Shown: positions 26,940 to 35,767 of the stretch, in pieces
Position numbering within the stretch: position 1 is the stretch's first letter
How the letters are laid out: each line of letters begins with the position of its first letter
Assembly: GCA_947496865.1 (NCBI GenBank)
Contig: CANMEE010000001.1
Coordinates: forward strand, 1,293,501-1,357,500
Direction: 5' to 3'
From: an uncultured Sphingomonadaceae bacterium
Lineage (GTDB): Bacteria; Pseudomonadota; Alphaproteobacteria; Sphingomonadales; Sphingomonadaceae
DNA: 64,000 bases
The notes under the pieces: generated by a model
The model's database searches: none
What the model saw: the letters and a program-made list of their open reading frames with translations, nothing else
What the model was told of the DNA's origin: nothing
Made by a program: the position numbers and the translations under genes

Positions 26940-28022
26940 ATGAGCCATATCGCTGAACCTAATTTGTCCGAAAAGGCGACAGTGCGCGCGCGGCCGATGG
27001 CGGTAGCCAACTGGTTGTTATCCGTGGCTTTTCTGGTGTTCATCATGGTTATCGTTGGCGGGATTACCCGGCTGACCGAATCGGGTCTTTCGATTACCGA
27101 GTGGAAGCCCATCATGGGCGCGCTTCCCCCGCTCAGTGATGCGGACTGGTTGTCCGAATTTGAAAAATACAAACAAATTCCGGAATATATCGAAATTACG
27201 GGTCCGGCGGGGATGACGCTGGCGGATTTCAAGTTCATCTATTTTTGGGAATGGGTCCATCGGCTGTTGGGCCGGGTCATCGGTCTCGCCTTTGCCCTGC
27301 CGCTCCTATATTTTGCGGTGAAAAAGGCCATTCCCAAGGGCTATGGCTGGCGCTTGACCGGCCTGCTGTTTCTCGGCGGTTTACAGGGCTTTATCGGTTG
27401 GTGGATGGTCAGTTCCGGTCTGTCAGAGCTGACGGATGTCAGCCATTTCCGGCTGGCGACCCATTTGTTAATGGCCTTATTCATTCTGGCCTGTCTGGTC
27501 TGGACTGCGCTTGATCTCAGGCGTCTGGCAGGCGGCCAGCCCAAGACCGCGCAAATGACCGCCTTTGGTCTGGTCGTTTCGATCGTTCTGTTTCTGCAGC
27601 TTCTATTTGGCGCCTATGTTGCAGGTCTCAATGCCGGATATGTCTCCAACACATGGCCGTTGATGAATGACAATTTTGTGCCGGAAGGCATTGATTTCAC
27701 CTTTGGCGCATGGGCGGCGGTGAACAATGATCCGTATCTCACCCACTTCATCCACCGCTGGTGGGCGTGGGTCACGGTCGGTTTTCTGGTGGTGCTGTCG
27801 CGCAAAATCCGCAAGCAATCGCGCATGGCATCGATTGCGATTCATAGTGCTTTTGGCACGCAGATCATTTTGGGCATCGCGACGGTGATGACGGGAATGG
27901 ATATTATATTGGCGGTTTTGCACCAGGCCGTCGGCGCTCTGGTTGTTGCCGCAACCGCGTGGGGGGTGCATGTATTGGGCCGCGAGAACGAGGTCTCCGG
28001 ACAGATCGTAAAGCAGGCCTGA
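26940..28022 (+). CDS. ctaA: Heme A synthase, COX15/CtaA family
   Basis: The 360-residue protein has about eight transmembrane segments. Conserved features are IVGGITRLTESGLSITEWKP near residue 40, FKFIYFWEWVHRLLGRVIG with the heme-ligand His, TDVSHFRLATHLLMAL, NDPYLTHFIHRWWAWVTVG, and the C-terminal VLHQAVGALVVA. These are the four His of type-2 (COX15-like) enzymes. It oxidises heme O to heme A for aa3-type cytochrome oxidase. The gene is divergent from merC and precedes the ribosomal protein genes without overlap. Confidence 0.95.
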   Translation: MSHIAEPNLSEKATVRARPMAVANWLLSVAFLVFIMVIVGGITRLTESGLSITEWKPIMGALPPLSDADWLSEFEKYKQIPEYIEITGPAGMTLADFKFIYFWEWVHRLLGRVIGLAFALPLLYFAVKKAIPKGYGWRLTGLLFLGGLQGFIGWWMVSSGLSELTDVSHFRLATHLLMALFILACLVWTALDLRRLAGGQPKTAQMTAFGLVVSIVLFLQLLFGAYVAGLNAGYVSNTWPLMNDNFVPEGIDFTFGAWAAVNNDPYLTHFIHRWWAWVTVGFLVVLSRKIRKQSRMASIAIHSAFGTQIILGIATVMTGMDIILAVLHQAVGALVVAATAWGVHVLGRENEVSGQIVKQA

Positions 28023-28068
28023 GAAACACAAAGGTATCATTATACCCGCTAGCAATACCGCAGTTTGC

Positions 28069-28097
28069 TTGACTTAGCGCGAAAACGCCCCCAATAG
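28069..28097 (+). promoter_or_regulatory. Possible sigma-70-type promoter for rplM-rpsI
   Basis: TTGACT at 28069-28074 and CAATAG at 28092-28097 are 17 bases apart, about 90 bases before the rplM start. The -10 box is weak, so this is a candidate only. Confidence 0.35.
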
Positions 28098-28186
28098 CAC
28101 CCCACTCGGCCGGGCATCAGCTCGGCTTTTATCATTTTGATTCGTCGCTCTCTTGCAAGGGAGAGCTCCCAAAGGAGTTTAGTCCT

Positions 28187-28666
28187 ATGAAGACTATCAC
28201 CAAACAGACGCAGTCGGTTAAACCCGCAGACGTTGAGAAGAAATGGCATATTATTGATGCCGAAGATCTGGTTGTTGGCCGCGTTGCGTCCATCATTGCC
28301 AACATATTGCGCGGCAAGCACAAGCCAAGCTACACCCCGCATGTGGATTGCGGCGATCATGTCATCGTGATCAATGCTGGCAAGGTGAAGTTCACCGGCA
28401 ACAAGACCAAGCAGAAAATCTATTACAAGCACACTGGCTATCCCGGCGGCTTGAAAGAGCGCACAGCAGAAAAAGTCCTCGAAGGTCAATTTCCTGAGCG
28501 TGTTTTGGAAAAAGCGGTTGAACGCATGATTCCAAAAGGCCCGCTCGGCTTTGCGCAGATGCGTGCTTTGCACCTCTTTAATGGCACCGAGCATCCTTAT
28601 GCTGGCCAAGACCCACAGCCGCTCGACGTGGCTTCGATGAACCGCAAGAACAAGGTGAGCAAATAA
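28187..28666 (+). CDS. rplM: Large ribosomal subunit protein uL13
   Basis: A 159-residue L13. It has [20 protein letters not shown] near the start, [39 protein letters not shown] and [20 protein letters not shown], all standard. It is an early-assembly 50S protein. AAAGGAG precedes the ATG. The stop codon overlaps the rpsI ATG by one base, matching the usual rplM-rpsI operon. Confidence 0.97.
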   Translation: MKTITKQTQSVKPADVEKKWHIIDAEDLVVGRVASIIANILRGKHKPSYTPHVDCGDHVIVINAGKVKFTGNKTKQKIYYKHTGYPGGLKERTAEKVLEGQFPERVLEKAVERMIPKGPLGFAQMRALHLFNGTEHPYAGQDPQPLDVASMNRKNKVSK

Positions 28667-29226
28667 TGGCGACCGATAACAAAGAAGGCGTAAAAACCGA
28701 CCTCGCTGATCTTAAAGAAATCGCTGGCGACGCTGTTGTAGCGGCCCCTGCTGCTGATGCCGCTGCTGAAGAAGGCGCGACTGAAACTGTAGAACCACCC
28801 GTATCGACTATGCCATTGCGCGAACAGATATTGGATAAACAGGGCCGTGCTTATGCAACCGGTCGCCGTAAAGACGCGGTCGCCCGCGTTTGGCTGAAGC
28901 CCGGCAAAGGGAAGATCACAGTCAATGGCCGCGATCAGGAAACCTATTTCGCGCGTCCAACCCTGCGTCTCGTGCTGAACCAGGTATTCGCGATCACCGA
29001 GCGTGAAGGCCAATATGATGTCAACGTCACGGTTAAAGGCGGCGGACTATCTGGCCAGGCTGGCGCTGTGAAACATGGTATTTCGCAAGCCCTGACCAAA
29101 TATGAACCTGCGCTGCGCGCCACGGTCAAAGCGGCAGGCTTCCTGACCCGCGATAGCCGTAAGGTCGAGCGTAAGAAATATGGTAAAGCGAAAGCGCGTA
29201 AGAGCTTCCAGTTCTCAAAACGCTAA
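28666..29226 (+). CDS. rpsI: Small ribosomal subunit protein uS9
   Basis: A 186-residue S9. The core starts at about residue 60 ([20 protein letters not shown]) and ends with the conserved basic tail [18 protein letters not shown] that reaches toward the P-site tRNA. Ahead of it is an acidic, Ala-rich extension of about 55 residues ([20 protein letters not shown]), longer than in E. coli but common in alphaproteobacteria. Translation is coupled to rplM by the one-base overlap. A terminator follows at 29257. Confidence 0.97.
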   Translation: MATDNKEGVKTDLADLKEIAGDAVVAAPAADAAAEEGATETVEPPVSTMPLREQILDKQGRAYATGRRKDAVARVWLKPGKGKITVNGRDQETYFARPTLRLVLNQVFAITEREGQYDVNVTVKGGGLSGQAGAVKHGISQALTKYEPALRATVKAAGFLTRDSRKVERKKYGKAKARKSFQFSKR

Positions 29227-29256
29227 ACCGCGATTATCCTATCAAAATTTCGAAAG

Positions 29257-29284
29257 AGGCGGCCTGCGGGTCGCCTTTTTTATT
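29257..29284 (+). terminator. Terminator after rpsI
   Basis: AGGCGGCC (29257-29264) pairs with GGTCGCCT (29269-29276), with one G-U pair and a four-base loop, followed by a T-rich run. It ends the rplM-rpsI transcript. Confidence 0.85.
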
Positions 29285-29418
29285 GGGGTTTTGGGTTGAT
29301 TGCCTTCATGGTCACAGCCGTCGGTATCGGTATCAATCATCACCGAAATTAGCGGCGAAACCAAGACGGTCGCTGGTATTCCGGGTCACCAAATGGCTAT
29401 ATCCGATTGCAGACTATG

Positions 29419-29592
29419 TTAACCAGCTTGAATGGTCTTGGCGGTTTCCTCGATGCTTCCAACAACAAGCAGCGGAGATCCTCCGACCATACCGACATTG
29501 GTCTGACCATTTTCACCGGTCCTTAGCCATGCGATATTTTCAACCACCACCATATAGTCGCCGCCGCGTGATTCGAGTAAAACGAATTTCAT
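29419..29592 (-). CDS. Small hypothetical protein, FlbD-like fold suspected
   Basis: A 57-residue protein beginning MKFVLLESRGGDYMVVVENI and ending LLVVGSIEETAKTIQ. An AGGAGA box seven bases before the ATG at 29592 supports translation and decides the start over a GTG-type extension. The alternating beta strands, with a turn and a C-terminal short helix, recall small FlbD-like proteins, but no flagellar gene is nearby and the resemblance is weak. Function unknown. It lies alone between rpsI and the acetyltransferase gene. Confidence 0.55.
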   Translation of the reverse strand: MKFVLLESRGGDYMVVVENIAWLRTGENGQTNVGMVGGSPLLVVGSIEETAKTIQAG

Positions 29593-29812
29593 CTGAGTGT
29601 CTCCTGACACCATTGGTGTTACGACCGTAACCTCTTTTTTGCATTAACGCCCCAGGCTGATCATTGCGGGCGGCGGCCCCCGATTGTGGTGGAAGGGCGG
29701 CTTAGTGGATTGACCAGTAACGGCGCTAACGTCCATGTCGGGCGCAGAGGCGGAAATTAGACATATATTGTGATGCTCGTTAGTGTCTGCCTCCCCATTT
29801 AGGAGAATTATT

Positions 29813-30397
29813 CTGAGCATTCCAAAAGTGCGTGTTGCGAAAGCCGATGAGCGTTCAAAAATGATAAATAGCCTAGTGCTTGGCTTTGCAATCGACCCAA
29901 TTGCACGATGGATTCAGCCGGATGCAAGCACATATCTAGCCGCGATGGGATCTTTTTTCGATGCCTTTGGTGGAAGGGCTTTTGATCATGATAGCGCTTT
30001 CATTGCAAACGATGGCCAGGCCGCAGCGCTTTGGCTTCCACCTGCAGTCCAGCCGGATGAAGAGGCGATGCATGCGGCAATGGGAGATTCGATCGATCCA
30101 GCGCTTGGTGAGGATTTTGGAAACATGATGGAACAAGTCAGTGAATATCATCCCGACGAACCCCATTGGTATCTTCCGGTAATTGCCGCAGACCCCGCTT
30201 ATATTGGCAAGGGTCTGGGTAGTGAACTGATGAAGCATGCTTTGCGGCGGGTCGATGAAGATCGCGTGCCGGCCTATCTTGAATCATCCAATCCGCTCAA
30301 CATATCCCTTTATGAACGGCATGGCTTTGAAGTGATGGCAGAGATTAGAGTTGGCGCCTCTCCAGTCATGACGCCGATGGTTCGGGCCGCGCGTTAA
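29813..30397 (+). CDS. GNAT-family N-acetyltransferase, probable non-ATG start
   Basis: About 194 residues with a GNAT fold. The acetyl-CoA-binding motif is ADPAYIGKGLGSELMKHALR, preceded by a beta strand WYLPVIA, and followed by PAYLESSNPLNISLYERHGF with the conserved Asn and Tyr. The N-terminus (KVRVAKADERSKMINSLVLG) is typical of the family. Substrate is unknown. No ATG lies near the N-terminus: AGGAGA (29801-29806) is followed after six bases by a CTG at 29813. An upstream GTG at 29783 lacks a ribosome-binding site; a GTG at 29828 lies too far from the box. The start is therefore uncertain. Confidence 0.8.
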   Translation: MSIPKVRVAKADERSKMINSLVLGFAIDPIARWIQPDASTYLAAMGSFFDAFGGRAFDHDSAFIANDGQAAALWLPPAVQPDEEAMHAAMGDSIDPALGEDFGNMMEQVSEYHPDEPHWYLPVIAADPAYIGKGLGSELMKHALRRVDEDRVPAYLESSNPLNISLYERHGFEVMAEIRVGASPVMTPMVRAAR

Positions 30398-30476
30398 ATT
30401 GCGATGTCACGGCGCTAAATGTCGCGCCCGGCTCTTCCGTTCGAACAAACATATACTCTCGCACACAAGTTTCTTT

Positions 30477-31226
30477 TTACCCCATATGCCGCAAAACCGG
30501 ATTGGTGCCGTCTTCGAATAGATAGGCTGGATTTTGCGAGAGAAATTCCTCAACCGCTATTCGGCAACCGCCATAATCGTGGAAATCGTCGATCACAATG
30601 ACACCGCCGGGGCTCATTTTAGCTGCGGTGGCTTTCAGGCAATAGGCGACAGGGTCATACCAATCGCAATCCAGATGCACAAAAGCCAAGCGGTCGATTT
30701 TTACGGCAGGCCAAGTCCCTTCGAATAACCCTTTGTAAAGGTAAATGCCATTTTCGCCCACCGTCAGTCCGTGACGAGCAAAGCTGTTTTTTACATCTGC
30801 CAGCAAATCATCGCGATACCCGTAATATTGTTCTTCCCCAATTCCCCGCGACGCACCGGATTTGATTGTTTCGTAGCGGGATTTTGATTTGTGATCGTCC
30901 TTGTCCGAAGTGGGTTCCGGAATCATGTCAAAAACATCGAAGCCGTGAAATTGACGGCCCGTGGATTTGCTCGTTTTGATGTGATTGGCAATAAGAATGG
31001 ACGAGCCGCCCAGTGCCACGCCAAATTCGGCAAAATCTCCATCGACATGGCGGACCGATTGCAAGGCCTCTTCTATCCTCTGCAGTTTGGTAGGAGACAG
31101 ATAAGTTAAACCTTCCTTCCGCACCGCACGGGCAAGCTTGGATAGACCGTGGCTCGACAGGTGGCTGCGTATGCGTCGCGCCAAAGGGCGGATCGGATTG
31201 GACAGCAATTGATGGGGCTGGACCAT
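30477..31226 (-). CDS. TylF/MycF-family O-methyltransferase
   Basis: The 249-residue protein is a class-I SAM-dependent methyltransferase of the macrocin O-methyltransferase (TylF) type. Evidence: DGDFAEFGVALGGSSILIA for SAM binding, FHGFDVFDMIPEP, LYKGLFEGTWP, LAFVHLDCDWYDPVAYCL with metal-binding acidic residues, and GGVIVIDDFHDYGGCRIAV. In other bacteria such enzymes methylate sugar hydroxyls in antibiotics or surface glycans. Here it lies near, but opposite to, the nucleotidyltransferase/flippase cluster, so a surface-glycan role is plausible inference. Confidence 0.85.
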   Translation of the reverse strand: MVQPHQLLSNPIRPLARRIRSHLSSHGLSKLARAVRKEGLTYLSPTKLQRIEEALQSVRHVDGDFAEFGVALGGSSILIANHIKTSKSTGRQFHGFDVFDMIPEPTSDKDDHKSKSRYETIKSGASRGIGEEQYYGYRDDLLADVKNSFARHGLTVGENGIYLYKGLFEGTWPAVKIDRLAFVHLDCDWYDPVAYCLKATAAKMSPGGVIVIDDFHDYGGCRIAVEEFLSQNPAYLFEDGTNPVLRHMG

Positions 31227-31444
31227 GTTTTAACAATAAGCGAAAGCCCACGAGAATCCGAAGCGCTTTCCGTCTGGCAGAAGGTCTCACAGCTGAAAAA
31301 ATGCACGGCTTTGGGATGAAACGGTATGGCGAGCATGCCATAGGTCGATTATCGGCGCGCCATTGCCAGCACGGGATCTGCTGGCTAAGGCCGATTAACG
31401 CAAAACCCCGCCGAGAAAAGGTGGCAAATGAAAGAGCTTATGGA

Positions 31445-32329
31445 ATGAAATGGCTTGTTAGTTTTGGAATATTGGCAGTTGCGCTCGCCGGCTTTGCCTA
31501 TTGGTTCTTCTCGCAACCTGGTCCGCAACAGCTGGATATGGTCAATAATGTCATACCCGGTGATAGCAATGCCAAGATGTTGGTCAGCGGTCAGGTCTAT
31601 GATGAAAATCTGGGGCTGGGGCTCAATATCTGGACGCCGACCGAAGCATCAGAGGAAGCTTTGCCTGTCGTTGTGTTCATCTATGGCGGCGGATGGCGCG
31701 ATGGATCGAAGGATCAATATGCCTTTGTCGGCCGCGCGCTTGCCAGTCGCGGTTATATGGTGGTGCTGGCGGACTACCGGCTCTATCCTGACGTCAAATT
31801 TCCCGGTTTTCTCGAAGATAGTGCGAAGGCCGTTGCGTGGGTCCATGATAATATCGCGCCTTTGGGCGGCGATCCCGACCGCATATTCCTGTCCGGGCAG
31901 TCGGCGGGCGCATATAATGTCATGATGCTGGCACTGGACCAGCAATGGCTGGGGCGGCATGGCAAGACCACCGATCTGATCAAGGGGGTTGCGGCGTTGG
32001 CCGGACCTTATGATTTTTATCCGTTCACGTCTGAAACGACGAAGAATAGCTTTGGTTCTTATGATCAGCCTGAAATGACCCAGCCGGTAAACTTTGCACG
32101 CGCCGATGCGCCGCCATTGTGGCTCTCGACCGGTGTGGATGACACGCAGGTGAAGCCGCGTAACAGCCGGACATTGCATGACAAGATTCTCGATCTTGGC
32201 GGTGACGCGGAATATACCGAATATCCGGACATGGACCACCTCGAAATCATGATGGCGATATCCAAGCCCTTTCGAAATAAGGGTCCGGTTCTGGAGGATA
32301 TGATCGCCTTTTTCGAAAGCCGCCAATGA
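31445..32329 (+). CDS. Exported or membrane-anchored alpha/beta hydrolase (esterase/lipase HSL-like)
   Basis: The 294-residue protein has an N-terminal hydrophobic segment (LVSFGILAVALAGFAYWFF, residues 3-21) with no obvious cleavage site, then an alpha/beta-hydrolase domain. The oxyanion region is IYGGGWRDGSKDQYAF (YGGG where many relatives have HGGG). The nucleophile is Ser in LSGQSAGAYNVM, with Asp and His in the C-terminal part (STGVDDTQVK and DMDHLEIM). It fits carboxylesterases of the HSL/kynurenine-formamidase type. The start ATG at 31445 follows GAAAGAG. Its stop overlaps the next gene start (ATGA), so it is co-transcribed with the nucleotidyltransferase. Confidence 0.8.
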   Translation: MKWLVSFGILAVALAGFAYWFFSQPGPQQLDMVNNVIPGDSNAKMLVSGQVYDENLGLGLNIWTPTEASEEALPVVVFIYGGGWRDGSKDQYAFVGRALASRGYMVVLADYRLYPDVKFPGFLEDSAKAVAWVHDNIAPLGGDPDRIFLSGQSAGAYNVMMLALDQQWLGRHGKTTDLIKGVAALAGPYDFYPFTSETTKNSFGSYDQPEMTQPVNFARADAPPLWLSTGVDDTQVKPRNSRTLHDKILDLGGDAEYTEYPDMDHLEIMMAISKPFRNKGPVLEDMIAFFESRQ

Positions 32330-33138
32330 CCGTTTCGAACACGGCTACTAAAACGGACGCGATCATATTGGCGGGCAGCCGCCCCGGTGGTGACCCGATG
32401 GCGGAGAGCCATGGCATAGAGGTGAAAGCGCTGATCCCGGTCGCCGGCAAAGCCATGCTGGCTCATGTGGTAGATTCCTTACTGAACCATAAGGCCATCG
32501 CCAATGTACATGTGCTGGCGCAAGATTTCGCGCCTTTTTGGGAGCATTCGGATACCAGAGCGTTAGAGCCCAACGACCGCGTGATCGCGGATGTCAGTGC
32601 GGCAACCATTGCGGTATCGGTGGATGCCGTTCTGGATCACGGTGATGCGCGCTTTCCGACGTTGATCACGACCGCCGATAATGTCTTGCTCAACGAACCA
32701 ATGATCGATGACTTTTTAGCCGCTGCGCAATCCTCAGACATTGCTATTGCGGTGGTCGAGAAGGGTGTTCTGCTGAAAAGCTATCCGGCGTCACAGCGCA
32801 CATGGCTGAAATTGCGTGGCGGTCACTATAGCGGGGCCAATCTCTTCTATTTCGGGTCCCCGCAAGCGCGGCAAATATTGCGCTATTGGGCCGAGGTGGA
32901 ACAGGATCGCAAAAAGGGCTGGAAGATCTTGACGATTTTCGGGCCCTGGCTCTTGTTTCTGGCGGTCACCCGGTTGCTCACCGTCGATCAGCTTGCCGCG
33001 CGGGTGGGCAAGAAGCTGGGCCTGACCATCACTATCGTAGAAATGGCGCAGGCGGAGGCCTGTATTGACGTTGATAAAGACAGCGATTTGGTGATGGTCG
33101 AACAGATACTGGCCGAACGCGCCGCCCAGCCCCTCTAA
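32326..33138 (+). CDS. Nucleotidyltransferase-like protein (MobA/IspD-type NTP transferase fold)
   Basis: A 270-residue protein with a degenerate nucleotidyltransferase start: DAIILAGSRPGGDPMAES, then KALIPVAGKAMLAHVVDSLL, followed by TLITTADNVLLNEPMIDDF with the metal-binding Asp. The body has GGHYSGANLFYFG, and IDVDKDSDLVMVEQIL at the end. These are the landmarks of NTP transferases that activate phosphorylated small molecules. A hydrophobic stretch (TIFGPWLLFLAVTRLLTV) precedes the end. Substrate is unknown. Its ATG overlaps the hydrolase stop, and its stop overlaps the convergent flippase stop. Confidence 0.75.
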   Translation: MTVSNTATKTDAIILAGSRPGGDPMAESHGIEVKALIPVAGKAMLAHVVDSLLNHKAIANVHVLAQDFAPFWEHSDTRALEPNDRVIADVSAATIAVSVDAVLDHGDARFPTLITTADNVLLNEPMIDDFLAAAQSSDIAIAVVEKGVLLKSYPASQRTWLKLRGGHYSGANLFYFGSPQARQILRYWAEVEQDRKKGWKILTIFGPWLLFLAVTRLLTVDQLAARVGKKLGLTITIVEMAQAEACIDVDKDSDLVMVEQILAERAAQPL

Positions 33139-34472
33139 CCCTTGGCCAAATTGCGCCGCGCGGCAATACCAAAGAGGAAGAGCCGGACTATCGCAGCGGC
33201 CACCATCGCTCCTGCAGCGCCCAGCGCGCCATGATAGTGCAAACCGGTAAGCAGCATCGTGATGAACAGCGCCGCGATACCGGCTTGCAATTTGAGGGCG
33301 GTGCGCGCGCCGCTGCCAGACAAGAGCGTGGGTTCGTATATCGCACCGGCAAGGTCGATCGATGCCGCGGTGGCGAGCAGGACCAAGAGGGGGTAAGCAG
33401 GCAGAAACTCTGGCCCAGACATATAGAATAAGGCGGGCTGGCCGATGACGAGGACGATCAATATGACGGTTCCGCCCGTGATGAACAACATGCGGCTGGC
33501 TTTACGGAACAGGACCTGCATGGCCTCTGCGCCTTGATGCGCGCGGACCAGATTAACCTCGGCGAATATGGCGCGGGACAATAATACGGATATTTTGGTC
33601 ATCGCGACGCTCAATTGGCTGGCAAGGCGATAGAGGCCCGCAGCGGCGGGCCCGACAAAATAACCGACGATCAACAGCGCAATATTTTGGGATAAGCCCG
33701 CAAAAGTGGAACCGAGATTGGAGATGAGCAGAAACTCACCAATGCCGACATTTTCGCGCACGGTCTGTTTGGCGCGGCCTAGGTTTCGTAATCCCATCGC
33801 GTCGCGACTTTGCCATGCGGCCAATAACCAATAACCGACTGCATGGATGACTTCTGATAATGCCCAGACGATCAGGAAGTTAACCAGTTGAGGGTCGGTC
33901 AGCCAAACGATGAGCGTACCAACCAGCCGGATGGTCGGAATAATCGCCTCGGCATAAGCGGCGAGGTCAAAGCGGTTTTCGACCCGCAATATGCCGGTGG
34001 GTGTTGACTTGATCGAGAGCAGCATGACCAGCGCAAAGGTCAAAGCACTCTGGGCTAGGTCCTGATCCCAGCCGAAAAACGGGGCGAGCCAGCCGACCGC
34101 GAAATAGGCAAGAGCGCATCCGGCCAGCGCGCCAGCAATATCGAGCAAGGTGCACAGACCGACCAAGCGGCCAAAGTGCATCCGGTTTTCCGCGCCCTTA
34201 ATATGGCGCGCGCCAAAACGGATGACGACTTGCCATGTCTGAAAAGTGACGATCAGCGCGATGGCCTGGGCAGTGCCGGTGATGAGGGCAAATTGGCCAA
34301 AGCCCGCCACGCCCAGCGTGCGGGTCAGTATCGCGAGATAAAACAGGCTGAGAACGCCGCCAAAACCTTTGCCGCCAAGCAACCATCCGGTATTGGCGAT
34401 GATCCGGCTGATCCCGCTTTTCTCGCCCTTTGCCTCTTCCGGTTTGATCACCGCCTCCTTAGCCACGCTCAA
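33135..34472 (-). CDS. Polysaccharide/lipid flippase (MATE/PST-type oligosaccharide exporter)
   Basis: The 445-residue protein has about twelve transmembrane segments and no large soluble domain. The beginning, IIANTGWLLGGKGFGGVLSL followed by FYLAILTRTLGVAGFGQFAL, is the standard start of Wzx-like flippases. Paired Arg and Gly residues occur in GRLVGLC and RVENRFDLAAYAEA. It should flip a lipid-linked sugar or lipid headgroup across the inner membrane. It converges on the NTP-transferase gene and is divergent from the phosphocholine-cytidylyltransferase-like gene, within a cluster of headgroup-activating enzymes. Confidence 0.8.
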   Translation of the reverse strand: MSVAKEAVIKPEEAKGEKSGISRIIANTGWLLGGKGFGGVLSLFYLAILTRTLGVAGFGQFALITGTAQAIALIVTFQTWQVVIRFGARHIKGAENRMHFGRLVGLCTLLDIAGALAGCALAYFAVGWLAPFFGWDQDLAQSALTFALVMLLSIKSTPTGILRVENRFDLAAYAEAIIPTIRLVGTLIVWLTDPQLVNFLIVWALSEVIHAVGYWLLAAWQSRDAMGLRNLGRAKQTVRENVGIGEFLLISNLGSTFAGLSQNIALLIVGYFVGPAAAGLYRLASQLSVAMTKISVLLSRAIFAEVNLVRAHQGAEAMQVLFRKASRMLFITGGTVILIVLVIGQPALFYMSGPEFLPAYPLLVLLATAASIDLAGAIYEPTLLSGSGARTALKLQAGIAALFITMLLTGLHYHGALGAAGAMVAAAIVRLFLFGIAARRNLAKG

Positions 34473-34585
34473 CGGTGCATCCCAAGACGCATCTGTAACT
34501 TGCCGTTACAGGATTGAGCTTTGATGACCATCGTTCTAAGTGTCTCCCCATATCATTCCTATCCCGATAAAGGCCCGTTGCCAAT

Positions 34586-35332
34586 ATGATCGATAAAGTA
34601 ATAATCCTGAGCGCCGGTCAAGGATCGCGGCTGTTGCCGCTGACCGCAGAGCGGCCCAAATGCCTGATTGATTTTTCGGGCAAGAGTCTGATTGCCTGGC
34701 AGATAGAGATGCTGGCGGCTGGCGGGGTGAGCGAATTTCATGTGGTGACCGGCTTTATGACCGATATGGTCGAGGCTGAACTCGAACAGCTCAAACAAGC
34801 GGGCACGGACATTACGGTGCATTTTAACCCGTTTTTCAAGGTGGCTGATAATCTCGGCAGTTGCTGGATTGTGCGGGATATTATGGACGGCGATTTTATG
34901 ATCCTCAACGGCGACACTTTGATTTCGCCAGAGATAATCGCGACGGCTCAGAAAACCGAGAATTGGCCGATAACAGTCACGGTCGATATCAAGGACCATT
35001 ATGATAGCGATGATATGAAAGTCTCGCTGAGCGGTGATCGGCTGACCGCGATTGGCAAGACGTTGACGGCGGAACAGAGCAATGCCGAGTCGATCGGTTT
35101 TCTGGCTTTTCGCGGCGAAGGCGGGGCCTTGTTTCGCGAGAAAGTGCGTGAATTTATGCGCACACCCGCTGGCGTGGAAAACTGGTATCTCAAGATTATC
35201 GATGCGCTGGCGCCGAGCGAGCAGGTTGGCACCGTATCCATCCAGGGCCATGATTGGGCGGAGGTTGATTTTCTTAACGATGTGGAAACCGCGACCGTTC
35301 TAACCAACCAGTGGCTCGGCAAAGCCGGTTAA
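34586..35332 (+). CDS. Phosphocholine cytidylyltransferase-family nucleotidyltransferase
   Basis: A 248-residue NTP transferase. The nucleotide-binding signature is IILSAGQGSRLLPLTAERPK (residues 6-25), followed by SLIAWQIEMLAAGGVSEFHVV and the metal-binding region DFMILNGDTLIS. NWYLKIIDAL and VDFLNDVETA close the fold. This is the LicC-like family that makes CDP-choline or another CDP-activated small molecule from CTP. In context, the product would feed the CDP-alcohol phosphotransferase at 35768-36865. The actual headgroup is unknown. Its stop overlaps that of the convergent HIT gene. Confidence 0.8.
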   Translation: MIDKVIILSAGQGSRLLPLTAERPKCLIDFSGKSLIAWQIEMLAAGGVSEFHVVTGFMTDMVEAELEQLKQAGTDITVHFNPFFKVADNLGSCWIVRDIMDGDFMILNGDTLISPEIIATAQKTENWPITVTVDIKDHYDSDDMKVSLSGDRLTAIGKTLTAEQSNAESIGFLAFRGEGGALFREKVREFMRTPAGVENWYLKIIDALAPSEQVGTVSIQGHDWAEVDFLNDVETATVLTNQWLGKAG

Positions 35333-35763
35333 GCAGCAAAGCCTGATTTCAGCCAAGCGGCCATTTCTGATATCTGGCCATCCGATAGTTTGATGGCATC
35401 GCCCAGTGCTGGCGGGCCGGGCCAAGCCTTGTCCTCGAATTGCTGTCCCATCGATTCGCGCATGCCTTCATAGCGCGGGATGAGGTGGAAATGGACATGG
35501 GGGTCAACCATCATCAGCATCAGCCAATTGAGTTTTTGATGGGACACCAAGCGCCCCAGAGCGGCTGACACGTCAGCTGTCACGCTTTTGAGTTCAGAAA
35601 AATGGTCAGGCGACAGAGCACCGAAATCTTCGGCATCGGATTTGGCCGCGATGACGAGCGAGCCCAATGTCACCTGCGCAGGGCGTAGCAAAACAACCCA
35701 ATGGTCGTAATCTTTTACCAATGTCGCAGGATAGCCGAATTTTTTGATGGTATCGTTGATCAT
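35329..35763 (-). CDS. HIT-family protein (nucleotide hydrolase/transferase)
   Basis: The 144-residue protein carries the histidine-triad motif VDPHVHFHLIPRYEG (His-x-His-x-His, near residue 98) and the preceding NWLMLMM strand. The N-terminus has DDTIKKFGYPATLV-like elements with VLLRPAQVTLGSLVIAAK. HIT enzymes hydrolyse or transfer nucleotide monophosphates, for example from AMP-lysine or ADP-sugars. It follows the CDP-alcohol phosphotransferase gene by four bases, so a role in cleaving nucleotide by-products of that pathway is possible. Confidence 0.85.
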   Translation of the reverse strand: MINDTIKKFGYPATLVKDYDHWVVLLRPAQVTLGSLVIAAKSDAEDFGALSPDHFSELKSVTADVSAALGRLVSHQKLNWLMLMMVDPHVHFHLIPRYEGMRESMGQQFEDKAWPGPPALGDAIKLSDGQISEMAAWLKSGFAA

Positions 35764-35767
35764 CCCT

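Noticed and set aside
29283..29630. A 115-codon plus-strand frame after rpsI
   Set aside because: It lies over the rpsI terminator and antisense to the small 29419-29592 gene, with an irregular composition and no ribosome-binding site.
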